Assembly: GCA_031386985.1 (NCBI GenBank)
Contig: JANNCV010000020.1
Span: 1-64,000, forward strand
Length of the DNA: 64,000 nt
Direction of reading: 5' to 3'
Origin: JANJUB01 sp031386985
GTDB taxonomy: Bacteria; Armatimonadota; Fimbriimonadia; Fimbriimonadales; Fimbriimonadaceae
Numbering within the stretch: position 1 is the stretch's first letter; every line of letters begins with the position of its first letter. Position numbers and translations under genes: made by a program. Of the stretch, positions 8,918-16,948 are shown one piece after another. Under the pieces are notes generated by a model. That model did not search any database. It was not told where the DNA came from and worked only from the letters and a program-made list of their open reading frames with translations.

Positions 8918-10602
8918 GCGCCACCGAAACCAAACCGGAACAGGCGGGGGGACTTTACGATAAGAACGCGCCGCCGAACTATCTCAACGTTGATCACACA
9001 CTCAAATCCTGGTTGCTAACCGGCGATCATAAGCGCATTGCGATCCTCTATCTCATTGGCGTCACGTTCTTCTTTTTCCTCGGTTCAATCGCTGCCTCGC
9101 TGGTGCGAATCGAACTCACCTCGCCTCACGGCGTAATGCTAGAAAACGACACCTATAACAAAATGTTCTCCGCTCACGGAGTTATCATGGTGTTCCTTTT
9201 CTTGATTCCTTCGATTCCGGCGACCCTCGGAAACTTCTTGGTTCCCATCATGATCGGAGCGCGCGACCTGGCGTTCCCTAGGCTCAACTTGTTGAGTTGG
9301 TACCTCTATATGATCGCCGGCGCCATGATCCTTTGCGCGTTCTTTATGGGTGGCGTTGAAGCCGGGTGGACGTTCTATACTCCCTATTCCAGCCTGGCGA
9401 AATCGCAGGTTACGCTCACACTTGTGGGCGTCTTCTTAGGCGGATTCTCCTCGATTTTCACTGGCCTAAACTTTATTGCGACCGTTCACAAAATGCGAGC
9501 GCCAGGCATGGGTTGGTTCAAGATGCCGCTCTTCATTTGGGCGCACTATGCCACTAGCGTGATCATCATGCTTGGCACGCCGGTTGTCGCGATAACGCTC
9601 TTGCTCGTGGTCTTAGAGCGATCTTTCAATATTGGAATCTTCACCCCTGATAACGGCGGCGACCCGGTACTGTTCCAGCACATGTTCTGGTTCTATTCGC
9701 ATCCCGCGGTTTACATCATGGTCTTGCCCGGTATGGGCGTTGTCTCCGAACTCATTGCCAACGGCTCCGGAAAGAAAATCTTTGGATACGACTTTGTGGC
9801 TTATAGCTCGCTCGCGATTGCCGCGATTGGGTTCCTCGTTTGGGGACACCACATGTTCGTTGCCGGTCAATCCATGTACCAAGGCATCATCTTCTCGCTC
9901 TTGAGTTTCGTCGTAGCGGTGCCTTCGGCGATCAAGGTGTTCAACTGGACCGCGACCATTTATAAGGGACAGGTAAAGCTCAATACGCCGATGGTTTATG
10001 CCCTTGGCTTCATCGGATTATTTATCATCGGTGGCCTCACGGGGCTTTATCTGAGCTCGATGGGAACCGACGTTCACCTCACCGCTACCTACTTCGTTGT
10101 TGCACACTTCCACTACGTCATGGTCGGAGGAACGGTAACCGCATTCCTCGGCGGCTTGCACTTCTGGTGGCCAAAGATGTTTGGGCGAATGTATCCGGAT
10201 GGCCTCGGTGTTGCGTCGGCAATCATTGTTTTCTTTGGATTCAATCTCACCTTCTTCCCTCAGTTCATCGTGGGCTGGCTGGGGATGCCGAGACGTTATC
10301 ACTATTACTACTTCGCCCCTGAGTTCCAGCCCTATCATATGGCCTCAACTCTGGGAGCATCCTTCCTCGCCCTCGGAATGGGACTGCCCGCTTGCTACCT
10401 CACATGGTCGCTCTTCAAAGGACGCAAGGTTGGCCCCAACCCGTGGGGAGCCAAGGGATTGGAATGGACGGTACCTTCACCCCCACCAACCACAAACTTC
10501 GAAACGATGCCTACGGATATCCCCGAAGCTTATGATTTTGATAGTGGCGTGGATGATAGCGAATACGATGAGATTTTTGGCAAACCAAGGGGGAATAACT
10601 AA
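8914..10602 (+). CDS. coxA: Cytochrome c oxidase subunit I, A2-type haem-copper oxygen reductase
   Basis: Catalytic, proton-pumping subunit that reduces oxygen to water. The 562-residue protein has about twelve transmembrane helices with haem and copper ligands visible: His in FSAHGVIMVF (about residue 88), the CuB/tyrosine crosslink region YSHPAVY (261-267), the CuB His pair in WGHHMFVAG, and haem ligands in HFHYVMVGG. YSHPxVY in place of GHPEVY is the signature of A2-type enzymes (as in Rhodothermus), which lack the D-channel glutamate and use the Tyr-Ser pair instead. It overlaps coxB by four bases and coxC by one. Confidence 0.96.
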   Translation: MSATETKPEQAGGLYDKNAPPNYLNVDHTLKSWLLTGDHKRIAILYLIGVTFFFFLGSIAASLVRIELTSPHGVMLENDTYNKMFSAHGVIMVFLFLIPSIPATLGNFLVPIMIGARDLAFPRLNLLSWYLYMIAGAMILCAFFMGGVEAGWTFYTPYSSLAKSQVTLTLVGVFLGGFSSIFTGLNFIATVHKMRAPGMGWFKMPLFIWAHYATSVIIMLGTPVVAITLLLVVLERSFNIGIFTPDNGGDPVLFQHMFWFYSHPAVYIMVLPGMGVVSELIANGSGKKIFGYDFVAYSSLAIAAIGFLVWGHHMFVAGQSMYQGIIFSLLSFVVAVPSAIKVFNWTATIYKGQVKLNTPMVYALGFIGLFIIGGLTGLYLSSMGTDVHLTATYFVVAHFHYVMVGGTVTAFLGGLHFWWPKMFGRMYPDGLGVASAIIVFFGFNLTFFPQFIVGWLGMPRRYHYYYFAPEFQPYHMASTLGASFLALGMGLPACYLTWSLFKGRKVGPNPWGAKGLEWTVPSPPPTTNFETMPTDIPEAYDFDSGVDDSEYDEIFGKPRGNN

Positions 10603-11273
10603 TGTCGGCTGAAGCCCACGGCCACGGCAACCACCTGGTTTATCACCAATACGAAGACCTCGAGCAGCAGCGCGAGACGTACATCGTAGGTATGTGGGCG
10701 TTCCTGGTCACAGAAATCATGATGTTCGGAGCCCTGTTCCTAGCGTACATGGTCTACCGGATGCAGTATCAGGAGCATTTCTACGAGATTCACAAGCAGC
10801 TAAGCATTCCCGTCGGAGCAACAAACACAGTTGTACTGCTCGTCTCCTCGTTCGCGATGGCAATCGCGGTTTATCATCACCAGATGAAGAACCCGAAAAT
10901 GGTAATTCGTTGGCTTTGCCTGGTTCAACTCTGTGCGGCCACGTTCTTGGTTATTAAGATCGTTTGCGAATGGATTCCAAAGGCTAACTCCCACCTGACG
11001 CCATTCTATGGCACTTTCGAGTGGCACTATGGCGGCGGAGTTCCGCCTGAGATCGCTAAGCTCTTTTTTAGCCTCTACTTCGCTATGACTGGCCTGCACG
11101 GTGCGCACGTTGTGATCGGAATGATCGTTATCGGCGCCCTGCAATACATGATTTGGAAAAAACATCCCCTTGTTGAAGATTACATTCCGACCGAAATGGT
11201 GGGCCTCTATTGGCACTTCGTTGACATTGTTTGGATCTTCCTCTACCCTCTCTACTACTTGATGCCAAAATGA
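10602..11273 (+). CDS. coxC: Cytochrome c oxidase subunit III
   Basis: Membrane subunit III of the haem-copper oxidase, thought to stabilise subunit I and its proton uptake. 223 residues with five hydrophobic helices. Family features include MWAFLVTEIMMFGALFLAYMVYR at the start, FYGTFEWHYGGG in the middle, TGLHGAHVVIGM and a C-terminal GLYWHFVDIVWIFLYPLYYL. A His-rich N-terminus (AEAHGHGNHLVYHQYE) precedes the first helix. The start shares TAATG with the coxA stop and the end overlaps coxD by four bases. Confidence 0.95.
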   Translation: MSAEAHGHGNHLVYHQYEDLEQQRETYIVGMWAFLVTEIMMFGALFLAYMVYRMQYQEHFYEIHKQLSIPVGATNTVVLLVSSFAMAIAVYHHQMKNPKMVIRWLCLVQLCAATFLVIKIVCEWIPKANSHLTPFYGTFEWHYGGGVPPEIAKLFFSLYFAMTGLHGAHVVIGMIVIGALQYMIWKKHPLVEDYIPTEMVGLYWHFVDIVWIFLYPLYYLMPK

Positions 11274-11734
11274 GCGAACACACCCACGATCATCACATTA
11301 CACCGCCCAAGACGCTCAGGCTAACCCTGATTGCGTTAGCGGGTTTGATGGGGCTAACCATTTTGGCGGCCGTGTTTGACGTCGGGCACTTCGTAACCCG
11401 ATCCGATGGCTTTTGGGCCTCCTTCGTAAACAATTCGGTCGCTTTGGCGATCGCCATTGTAAAAGCTGCGTGCGTAGTCCAAATCTTCATGGGCGTTAAG
11501 TGGGGCACACAACTCGTCAAAATTTGGGCTTATTTCGGCTTCGTCTGGCTCGCCTGCCTCCTCATTACCCTCGGCGATTACACTTCTCGATATTGGGAGA
11601 ATAACCGCGGTTGGTATGCGAACTCAACCGAAGTGACGGCCTTCGAAAGCGTAACTAATCAGCGAAAGAAAGAGCAACAAGAAGAATTCGCGCGCGAACA
11701 CGCAGCCGAAACCGCCAAGACCGGCGGGCACTAA
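11270..11734 (+). CDS. coxD: caa3-type cytochrome oxidase subunit IV (CoxD-like)
   Basis: Small subunit IV of a prokaryotic haem-copper oxidase, 154 residues. The ATG at 11270 forms an ATGA overlap with the coxC stop and gives a sensible His-rich cytosolic N-terminus (MSEHTHDHH). Three hydrophobic segments follow (about residues 19-40, 48-72 and 80-100), with the family pattern VNNSVALAIAIVKAACVVQIFMG. A charged tail rich in Glu, Arg and Ala ends the protein. It is the last recognisable gene of the respiratory operon; no clear stem-loop terminator follows in 11735-11866. Confidence 0.88.
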   Translation: MSEHTHDHHITPPKTLRLTLIALAGLMGLTILAAVFDVGHFVTRSDGFWASFVNNSVALAIAIVKAACVVQIFMGVKWGTQLVKIWAYFGFVWLACLLITLGDYTSRYWENNRGWYANSTEVTAFESVTNQRKKEQQEEFAREHAAETAKTGGH

Positions 11735-11866
11735 GCGCGAGCGTTTTGAAGGCGTTTCGCTGCCGCAACTGATCCCGCCGCTGACGAACGAGGATTGCAA
11801 CTGACTCGGGCAATAACTGGCAACCCTGCGGATAGATGTTGCCTGAAAAGAGCCAACAATTCCAGC

Positions 11867-12490
11867 ATGAACCTTTACAAGAGGACAATCGTCGGAGCGC
11901 TCTTGGTTGCTAGCGCATTTTGCGGCGCCGATGTATCCTTCACCGCTGTCATTCGAGACCATAAGCTTTCGCCCATCGAAGCGGCCGCCGCTGTCGTTCT
12001 GGCCGATGCGTTTGGCCTTGATGCCACCTTCGTTATCTCCACCGGGCGCAAGTCGAATGAATCTCTGATTGTGTTTGGTCCGGCACTGTTGATTGCGAAC
12101 GAGTGTCATCGTAAGCCCGATGAGGTTTGGAAGCTTCACAAAGAAGGCCATGGCTGGGGCGAAATTGCGAAGAAGATGGGTATGCACCCCGGCACTTTCA
12201 ATAAGTTGCGCAAGGAAGGCGCCTTTGATGAGCGATTCTGGGGCTACGCCGCGAGTCGGAGTCACGGCGTGAGCAACAACGACTACGCGAACTGGAAACG
12301 ATCAAGCGGGGGGACTAGCAACGCCCTCATTCTCATCGCCAAGAACGGCGGCAATCGCGGCAACATTCAAAACGAGCTAAATCGGAGCAAGAGCAACTCT
12401 AAGTCTCATAGCAACCACGCCGAAAACAAGAGTCACGGCAAGGGAAACAGCGGGCACGGGAAGGGCCACGGTAAAGGAAAGGGCGGCTAG
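11867..12490 (+). CDS. Hypothetical secreted protein with HTH-like segment and Lys/Gly/His-rich tail
   Basis: Not recognised. The ATG at 11867 starts a signal-peptide-like segment (MNLYKRTIVGALLVASAFCGA); AACAAT ends six bases before it, resembling the leaderless promoters of this region. The middle (about residues 85-115, WKLHKEGHGWGEIAKKMGMHPGTFNKLRK) looks like a helix-turn-helix, odd for an exported protein, and may be only a helical repeat unit. The last 60 residues are low complexity, rich in Ser, Asn, His, Gly and Lys, ending in GHGKGHGKGKGG. It runs tail to tail with the next minus-strand gene, overlapping by 4 bases. It could bind metal, nucleic acid or a polyanionic surface; no function is assigned. 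Confidence 0.6.
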   Translation: MNLYKRTIVGALLVASAFCGADVSFTAVIRDHKLSPIEAAAAVVLADAFGLDATFVISTGRKSNESLIVFGPALLIANECHRKPDEVWKLHKEGHGWGEIAKKMGMHPGTFNKLRKEGAFDERFWGYAASRSHGVSNNDYANWKRSSGGTSNALILIAKNGGNRGNIQNELNRSKSNSKSHSNHAENKSHGKGNSGHGKGHGKGKGG

Positions 12491-13293
12491 ACTGTCACCT
12501 TCATCCCATCGAATCCGGCCGTAACTCCTAAGGGTGCAAGCGCCGCGGAGAGTTCCGCGTAAGTCGCGTCACCGTTGTGAGAATGGTGCGTTGAGACAAC
12601 AGGCGTGGCATCGCTCAGAGTCCCCTGTTGGCGCAGGCGCTCCACAACGTTGCCTAAGGTTGCAACCCCCAAATGGCCTTCATAGTCGCTATAGGCGACG
12701 CCATTAGTGCATTCGATTATCATTAAGTCTAGCTTCCAATTCAGCAGAAACTCCCACGTTTCATCAAGCCACCGGCCCGTATCTGTCGCGTAAAGTAGCG
12801 TCTTACCATCCCGCTGGAAAATGAGATTCTGGGCGTCTTCATCATCCATGTGGTGAGCACGGATGGGTGTCAAGCGGTATGACCCCATCTCGCTGGTTTC
12901 GAAGCTTCTCGTCTGCACCAACTCGAACGGCCAATCGGGATAATGGGTTCGAACCTGATTGCAAATCGCCTCGTTAGCATAGATCGGGAATGGCATTTTG
13001 GTTTCCGAGCTAAACGGATACAGAAAATACTGCAGCTCCGAATGGCTAAAGTGGTCATCGTGAGAGTGGGTAAACACAAGAGCTTCCCAATCCCGCGCAT
13101 CTAAGCATTCCCGGTGGATTTGGTGCAGGCTATCCGGGCCAAAATCTATCTTTATTCGCCCATCCAACAGCGCCGAACAACGAGTGCGAATGTCTCGCCC
13201 CCCATTGGCGCGGGCAAAATCACTCACCCGTGTGCTGCTGTAAACAGCGGGGATTCCTTCCGCTGCTCCCGTGCCTAATAGTTGGATAGTCAT
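12487..13293 (-). CDS. Metallo-beta-lactamase-fold hydrolase (PhnP-like)
   Basis: 268-residue cytosolic metallohydrolase. It starts with the MBL fold strand MTIQLLGTGAAEGIP and carries the metal-binding motif THSHDDHFS (HxHxDH), a distal ATDTGRW Asp and a late conserved His stretch (STHHSHNGDA). The spacing resembles PhnP-type cyclic phosphodiesterases and related MBL proteins; the exact substrate cannot be read from sequence and no phosphonate genes are nearby. It lies 6 bases downstream of the DUF1015 gene on the same strand, so the two probably form an operon. Confidence 0.8.
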   Translation of the reverse strand: MTIQLLGTGAAEGIPAVYSSTRVSDFARANGGRDIRTRCSALLDGRIKIDFGPDSLHQIHRECLDARDWEALVFTHSHDDHFSHSELQYFLYPFSSETKMPFPIYANEAICNQVRTHYPDWPFELVQTRSFETSEMGSYRLTPIRAHHMDDEDAQNLIFQRDGKTLLYATDTGRWLDETWEFLLNWKLDLMIIECTNGVAYSDYEGHLGVATLGNVVERLRQQGTLSDATPVVSTHHSHNGDATYAELSAALAPLGVTAGFDGMKVTV

Positions 13294-13299
13294 CGTGCT

Positions 13300-14577
13300 T
13301 CAAAAATCGTTGAGTGACCAAATCACCAGTCCGCTCAAAATTTTCGGATAGTAGTAGGTGCTCTTTTGGGGCATTTTCTCGCCGCCAAGGGCGATGATGC
13401 GCATGTCTTCCACCGTCGGCGCGTTCATTAAGAACGACGCTCCGGCCCCATTTTCAACCGCCTGTAAGGCTTCCTCGGGGTCGCGGGTGTAACTGAAGAA
13501 GTCGAGGCCGCTCAGCCCCAGAATCTTTTCAAAAATTACATCGTGCAAAATCGAAACATCAAGCAACTTGAGCTTCGCGCTGTCGTCGGTTTGGATCCAA
13601 TCAAGAGCGTCCTCGGGCCGATCCAAGGTCGCCAATATCCCATGGCCACCCGGAAGGGCGATGCCGAATGCGCGCGTATCTGGCGTGTTCATTGCTTCGA
13701 GTTTGTTAAGCAACTCTGAGTTGGGAACGCGTTGCGTATTAAAAAAGCGTTGCAGCGAGTTTTCCAACTCTTTGTCCTCAAGCGGTATTTTTTGAACGAT
13801 GCGATGCGTGGGCAAGAGCACCAAGCCGGGGTCGGACATGGAACTCAGTGCCATCATCATAAAATCCTCGGCGATCAAGCCGTCGCGAGGGCCCTGGGCC
13901 TCGCGGAACGTCACTGCCGTTTCATAACGGTGATGCCCATCGGCGATCCAGACTTTCTTATCCTTGATAGCTTCGGCAAGCTTAGCGCATGTGGACGAAT
14001 CGGTGATCGGTTCCAAAATGTGCCGAACGCCATCTTCGGTGGTTACATCAACCCCAGCTTGAGCGGAAGCCGCTTCAATCTGATCAAAAATCAGCCCACC
14101 GTCATCTTCAAAGAGCCCATAAATACACTCCAAATGCGCCCGGGTCGCCTCCAAAATCCGAAGCCGATCTTCTTTGTGTTTGGGAAATGTTTGCTCGTGG
14201 GGCAACACGACGCCCTTCTCGTAGGGCTCAGTTTTTATCAGGGCGATGAGCGATTGTCGTACGATTGGAGTTGAGGAGCCGGGAGTTGTGAAGGTCTGGG
14301 TATAGCGATAAAAAGCGGGCTCATCCTCAGGAACCACGGCCCCGTTTCTGCGCCAATCCGCCAAAAGTGAGGCGCTTCGCATATATTTTACGAACTTGCT
14401 TCTATCATCCGACTTGTTCTCGGGAAGAGTCACGTGAACGATGTTGTGATCACTACTACCAGCTAGCTCCTCCCGTTGCGACGGAGAAATCACATCATAA
14501 GGGGGTGCAACCAAATCTGCAAGTGGCCCTACGGCTTCGGAAAAACGAAGGCCGCGGAACGGTCGAACAAGCGCCAT
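13300..14577 (-). CDS. DUF1015 family protein
   Basis: 425-residue cytosolic protein of the DUF1015 family (biochemical function unknown to me). The start at 14577 gives the canonical N-terminus MALVRPFRGLRFSE...LVAPPYDVISP, and TACACT (14585-14590 on the complement) ends seven bases before the ATG, a leaderless-type promoter. In-frame upstream sequence up to 14892 lies over the divergent prenyltransferase gene and is rejected. Other family motifs: RQSLIALIKTEPYEKGVVLPHEQTF and WIADGHHRYETAVTFR, a conserved GHHRYET core. It is followed closely by the MBL hydrolase. Confidence 0.85.
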   Translation of the reverse strand: MALVRPFRGLRFSEAVGPLADLVAPPYDVISPSQREELAGSSDHNIVHVTLPENKSDDRSKFVKYMRSASLLADWRRNGAVVPEDEPAFYRYTQTFTTPGSSTPIVRQSLIALIKTEPYEKGVVLPHEQTFPKHKEDRLRILEATRAHLECIYGLFEDDGGLIFDQIEAASAQAGVDVTTEDGVRHILEPITDSSTCAKLAEAIKDKKVWIADGHHRYETAVTFREAQGPRDGLIAEDFMMMALSSMSDPGLVLLPTHRIVQKIPLEDKELENSLQRFFNTQRVPNSELLNKLEAMNTPDTRAFGIALPGGHGILATLDRPEDALDWIQTDDSAKLKLLDVSILHDVIFEKILGLSGLDFFSYTRDPEEALQAVENGAGASFLMNAPTVEDMRIIALGGEKMPQKSTYYYPKILSGLVIWSLNDF

Positions 14578-14600
14578 GCTTGGGAGTGTACCGCCGTCAA

Positions 14601-15497
14601 ATGAGCCTCGCCGGTAAACTGCATTGGATGCCGATTGATTCAAGACTAAGGGCCTATCGCGATGCGTGCGAGCGGCGCCTTGAATCCCTGCTTCCTTCCG
14701 TTTCGCAACGCCCGGTTGAACTCCACGAAGCAATGCATTACTCCGCCCTCGCGCCGGGGAAGCGCATTCGCCCCGTTCTGTGCCTTGCAACTTGTGAAGC
14801 GCTCTCGGGTTCTTTTGAAATCGCCCTCGACGTCGCTTGCTCGCTTGAGCTGGTGCATTGTTTCTCCTTGATTCACGATGATTTGCCCGCAATTGATAAT
14901 GATGATCTTAGGCGAGGGCGGTCTACTTGCCATGTGAAGTACGGCGAAGCCATTGCCATTCTTGCGGGCGATGCGCTCTTTGCTTTGGCATTTTCAGCGA
15001 TCGGCAACTCCCTCGTTTCCAATGCCCAAAAGGCGCTATGTGTGACGATTTTGGCGAGCGCTTCGGGCTCGGGTGGGTTGGTTGGGGGCGAAGTGGTTGA
15101 TGTTCTTACCGAAGGGAAACCCTTTGATTTGGAGGACCTGGAGTTTATTCACTCCAAAAAGACCGGAGCGCTCATCGCCGCGAGCTGCGAAATGGGAGCG
15201 ATCTGTGCCTCCTCTGCCCTCTCGGCTGAACTCGCGAAGTACGGAGAATTGATGGGCCTTGCGTTCCAAGTTGCCGATGACTTGCTGAATGAAACTTCAA
15301 CTTCCTCCGAACTCGGCAAAGCCGCTGGTAGCGATCGGGAACGAGGAAAAGCCACCTATCCCGCGATGTTTGGGATTGAGCAATCCCAAAGGCGTGCGGC
15401 TGAACTCACCGAAGAAGCAATTGAATCCTTGCCCGAAAAACTAAGAGATGGGATATTGGGTGATATCGCACGCTACGCCGTCACGCGGCGGAATTAA
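14601..15497 (+). CDS. ispA: Short-chain polyprenyl (farnesyl/geranylgeranyl) diphosphate synthase
   Basis: Trans-isoprenyl diphosphate synthase that extends allylic diphosphates with IPP. Both aspartate-rich motifs are visible: IHDDLPAIDNDD (first, with two residues between Asp pairs as in bacterial FPP synthases) and FQVADDLLNE (second), plus the GKRIRP IPP-binding motif and the late GKATYPAMFG. Product chain length cannot be fixed, although the first motif suggests FPP or GGPP. Start is uncertain between 14601 and an ATG at 14628; 14601 is used and gives 298 residues. Transcribed away from the DUF1015 gene, the two starts only 23 bases apart. Confidence 0.88.
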   Translation: MSLAGKLHWMPIDSRLRAYRDACERRLESLLPSVSQRPVELHEAMHYSALAPGKRIRPVLCLATCEALSGSFEIALDVACSLELVHCFSLIHDDLPAIDNDDLRRGRSTCHVKYGEAIAILAGDALFALAFSAIGNSLVSNAQKALCVTILASASGSGGLVGGEVVDVLTEGKPFDLEDLEFIHSKKTGALIAASCEMGAICASSALSAELAKYGELMGLAFQVADDLLNETSTSSELGKAAGSDRERGKATYPAMFGIEQSQRRAAELTEEAIESLPEKLRDGILGDIARYAVTRRN

Positions 15498-15550
15498 GAT
15501 GTTCGAGCATTTGAGGGAAGTTTCAGCCCAGTCTCGCCCAAGAAGAAACC

Positions 15551-16300
15551 CTACTCCTTCGTCAAAATCTCTGGCCCGCTCGGGGTGATTGCGATCATAT
15601 GCTCGAAGTGAGCCGCTAGTTTGCGGTCGCGGGTGAGCACGGTCCAACCGTCATCCAGGATGTCCACCTTCCACGTCCCCTGGGTCACCATAGGCTCGAT
15701 GCAGATTGTCATGCCGTTCTTCAGCTTCTGCCCCGTTCGAGGCTTGCCGTACATCGCAATGTTGTGGGGTTCATCGTGGAGCCGCTCGCCAATGCCGTGG
15801 CCAACAAAGTCTCGAACAATGCCGTAGCCGTTCTTCTCCACATAACTCTGCACGGCGTGACCAATATCGCCTACCGTGTTGCCATCGCGGGCCTTGGCGA
15901 TACCTTGATTGAGGGCTTCGCGAGTAACATTCATCAAGCGCTTGGCTTCCGTAGATACTTCGCCCACGGCGTAGGTCCAAGCACTATCCCCGTGCCAACC
16001 ATCTTTCACAACGCCAAAATCAAGGCTGACAATATCGCCCTCAAGGAGTTTGCGATCATCGGGGATGCCGTGGATTACGGCCTCATTCACCGAAATGCAC
16101 GTGGCGGCGCTGTAGCCTCGATAGCCCTTGAAACTTGGTACCCCGCCTTCTTCATGAATGAGTGCTTCGGCCATAGCGTCTAACTCGCGCGGAGTTATTC
16201 CCGGTCTGATCTCGCCGGATACGATCCTAAGGGTCTTGGCGATGATGCGGCCCGATTCGCGCATGAGTTCAATTTGCGCTTGAGTTTTGATTGCTGCCAT
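15551..16300 (-). CDS. map: Methionine aminopeptidase, type I
   Basis: Removes the initiator methionine from nascent proteins using a two-metal centre. 249 residues, with the pita-bread fold metal ligands: Asp in VSLDFGVVKDGWHGDSAWTY (two Asp), His in RDFVGHGIGERLHDEP, Glu in TICIEPMV and the terminal Glu in AAHFEHMIAIT. It overlaps the adk stop by one base and is the last gene of this ribosomal-protein/secY/adk operon. The infA and rpmJ genes that often follow are absent; a convergent prenyltransferase gene lies there instead. Confidence 0.95.
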   Translation of the reverse strand: MAAIKTQAQIELMRESGRIIAKTLRIVSGEIRPGITPRELDAMAEALIHEEGGVPSFKGYRGYSAATCISVNEAVIHGIPDDRKLLEGDIVSLDFGVVKDGWHGDSAWTYAVGEVSTEAKRLMNVTREALNQGIAKARDGNTVGDIGHAVQSYVEKNGYGIVRDFVGHGIGERLHDEPHNIAMYGKPRTGQKLKNGMTICIEPMVTQGTWKVDILDDGWTVLTRDRKLAAHFEHMIAITPSGPEILTKE

Positions 16301-16941
16301 CAGTCAGACCTAATGATGTCTTGATAGACGGCTTCGGGGTCGTGGCCGGCATCTACCCGCCGTAACGCGCCAACGCGGTCGTAGTAATCAACCACTGGTG
16401 CGGTGCTCTCTCGGAAGACCCGGAGTCGCTCGCGGATCGTCTCGGGCCGGTCGTCCTCGCGGGTCACCAAAACGCTATCGCATTTATCACAAAAACCTTC
16501 GCGCTTGGGTGGCTTGTTGCCTGAGTGGTAGATCTCACCGCACTTCGTGCAGCCGATTCGCCCAGCCAAGCGTTTCACCACAACCTCGTCGTCCACTTCG
16601 AGCGAAATCACGCGGTCCATCGTGATGTCCATATCAAAAAGCAACTGATCTAGAGCTTCTGCTTGGCGAATCGTTCGCGGGAAGCCATCTAAAACAAATC
16701 CTGATTTACGCGCTTCATCAGTTCGCAAGCGCTTCGCCATCATTTCGATGGTGATTCCATTGGGGACGAGTTCACCTCGATCAATGTAACTCTTGGCGAG
16801 CCGCCCGAGATCTGTCTCGGCTTCAATTTCAGATCGAAAAATAACGCCAGACGACAGAACTTTTGCCCCAAGCCTTTGCTCAAGCATGGCGGCTTGAGTG
16901 CCCTTTCCAACGCCCGGTGGGCCAATCAAAATGATGCGCAT
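16300..16941 (-). CDS. adk: Adenylate kinase with zinc-binding LID
   Basis: Interconverts ATP+AMP and 2 ADP. 213 residues, with the P-loop GPPGVGKGTQ at residues 7-16, the AMP-binding GFPRTIRQAEAL segment, and a long LID domain carrying four cysteines (CTKC and CDKC) that bind structural zinc, as in many non-proteobacterial enzymes. The terminal RVFRESTAPVVDYYD helix is typical. It starts 7 bases after secY and abuts map. Confidence 0.96.
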   Translation of the reverse strand: MRIILIGPPGVGKGTQAAMLEQRLGAKVLSSGVIFRSEIEAETDLGRLAKSYIDRGELVPNGITIEMMAKRLRTDEARKSGFVLDGFPRTIRQAEALDQLLFDMDITMDRVISLEVDDEVVVKRLAGRIGCTKCGEIYHSGNKPPKREGFCDKCDSVLVTREDDRPETIRERLRVFRESTAPVVDYYDRVGALRRVDAGHDPEAVYQDIIRSD

Positions 16942-16948
16942 CTTCCTC

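Noticed and set aside
14580..14892. 105-codon upstream extension of the DUF1015 gene
   Set aside because: It covers the divergent prenyltransferase coding region, whose DDxxD motifs are unambiguous; the family start is at 14577.
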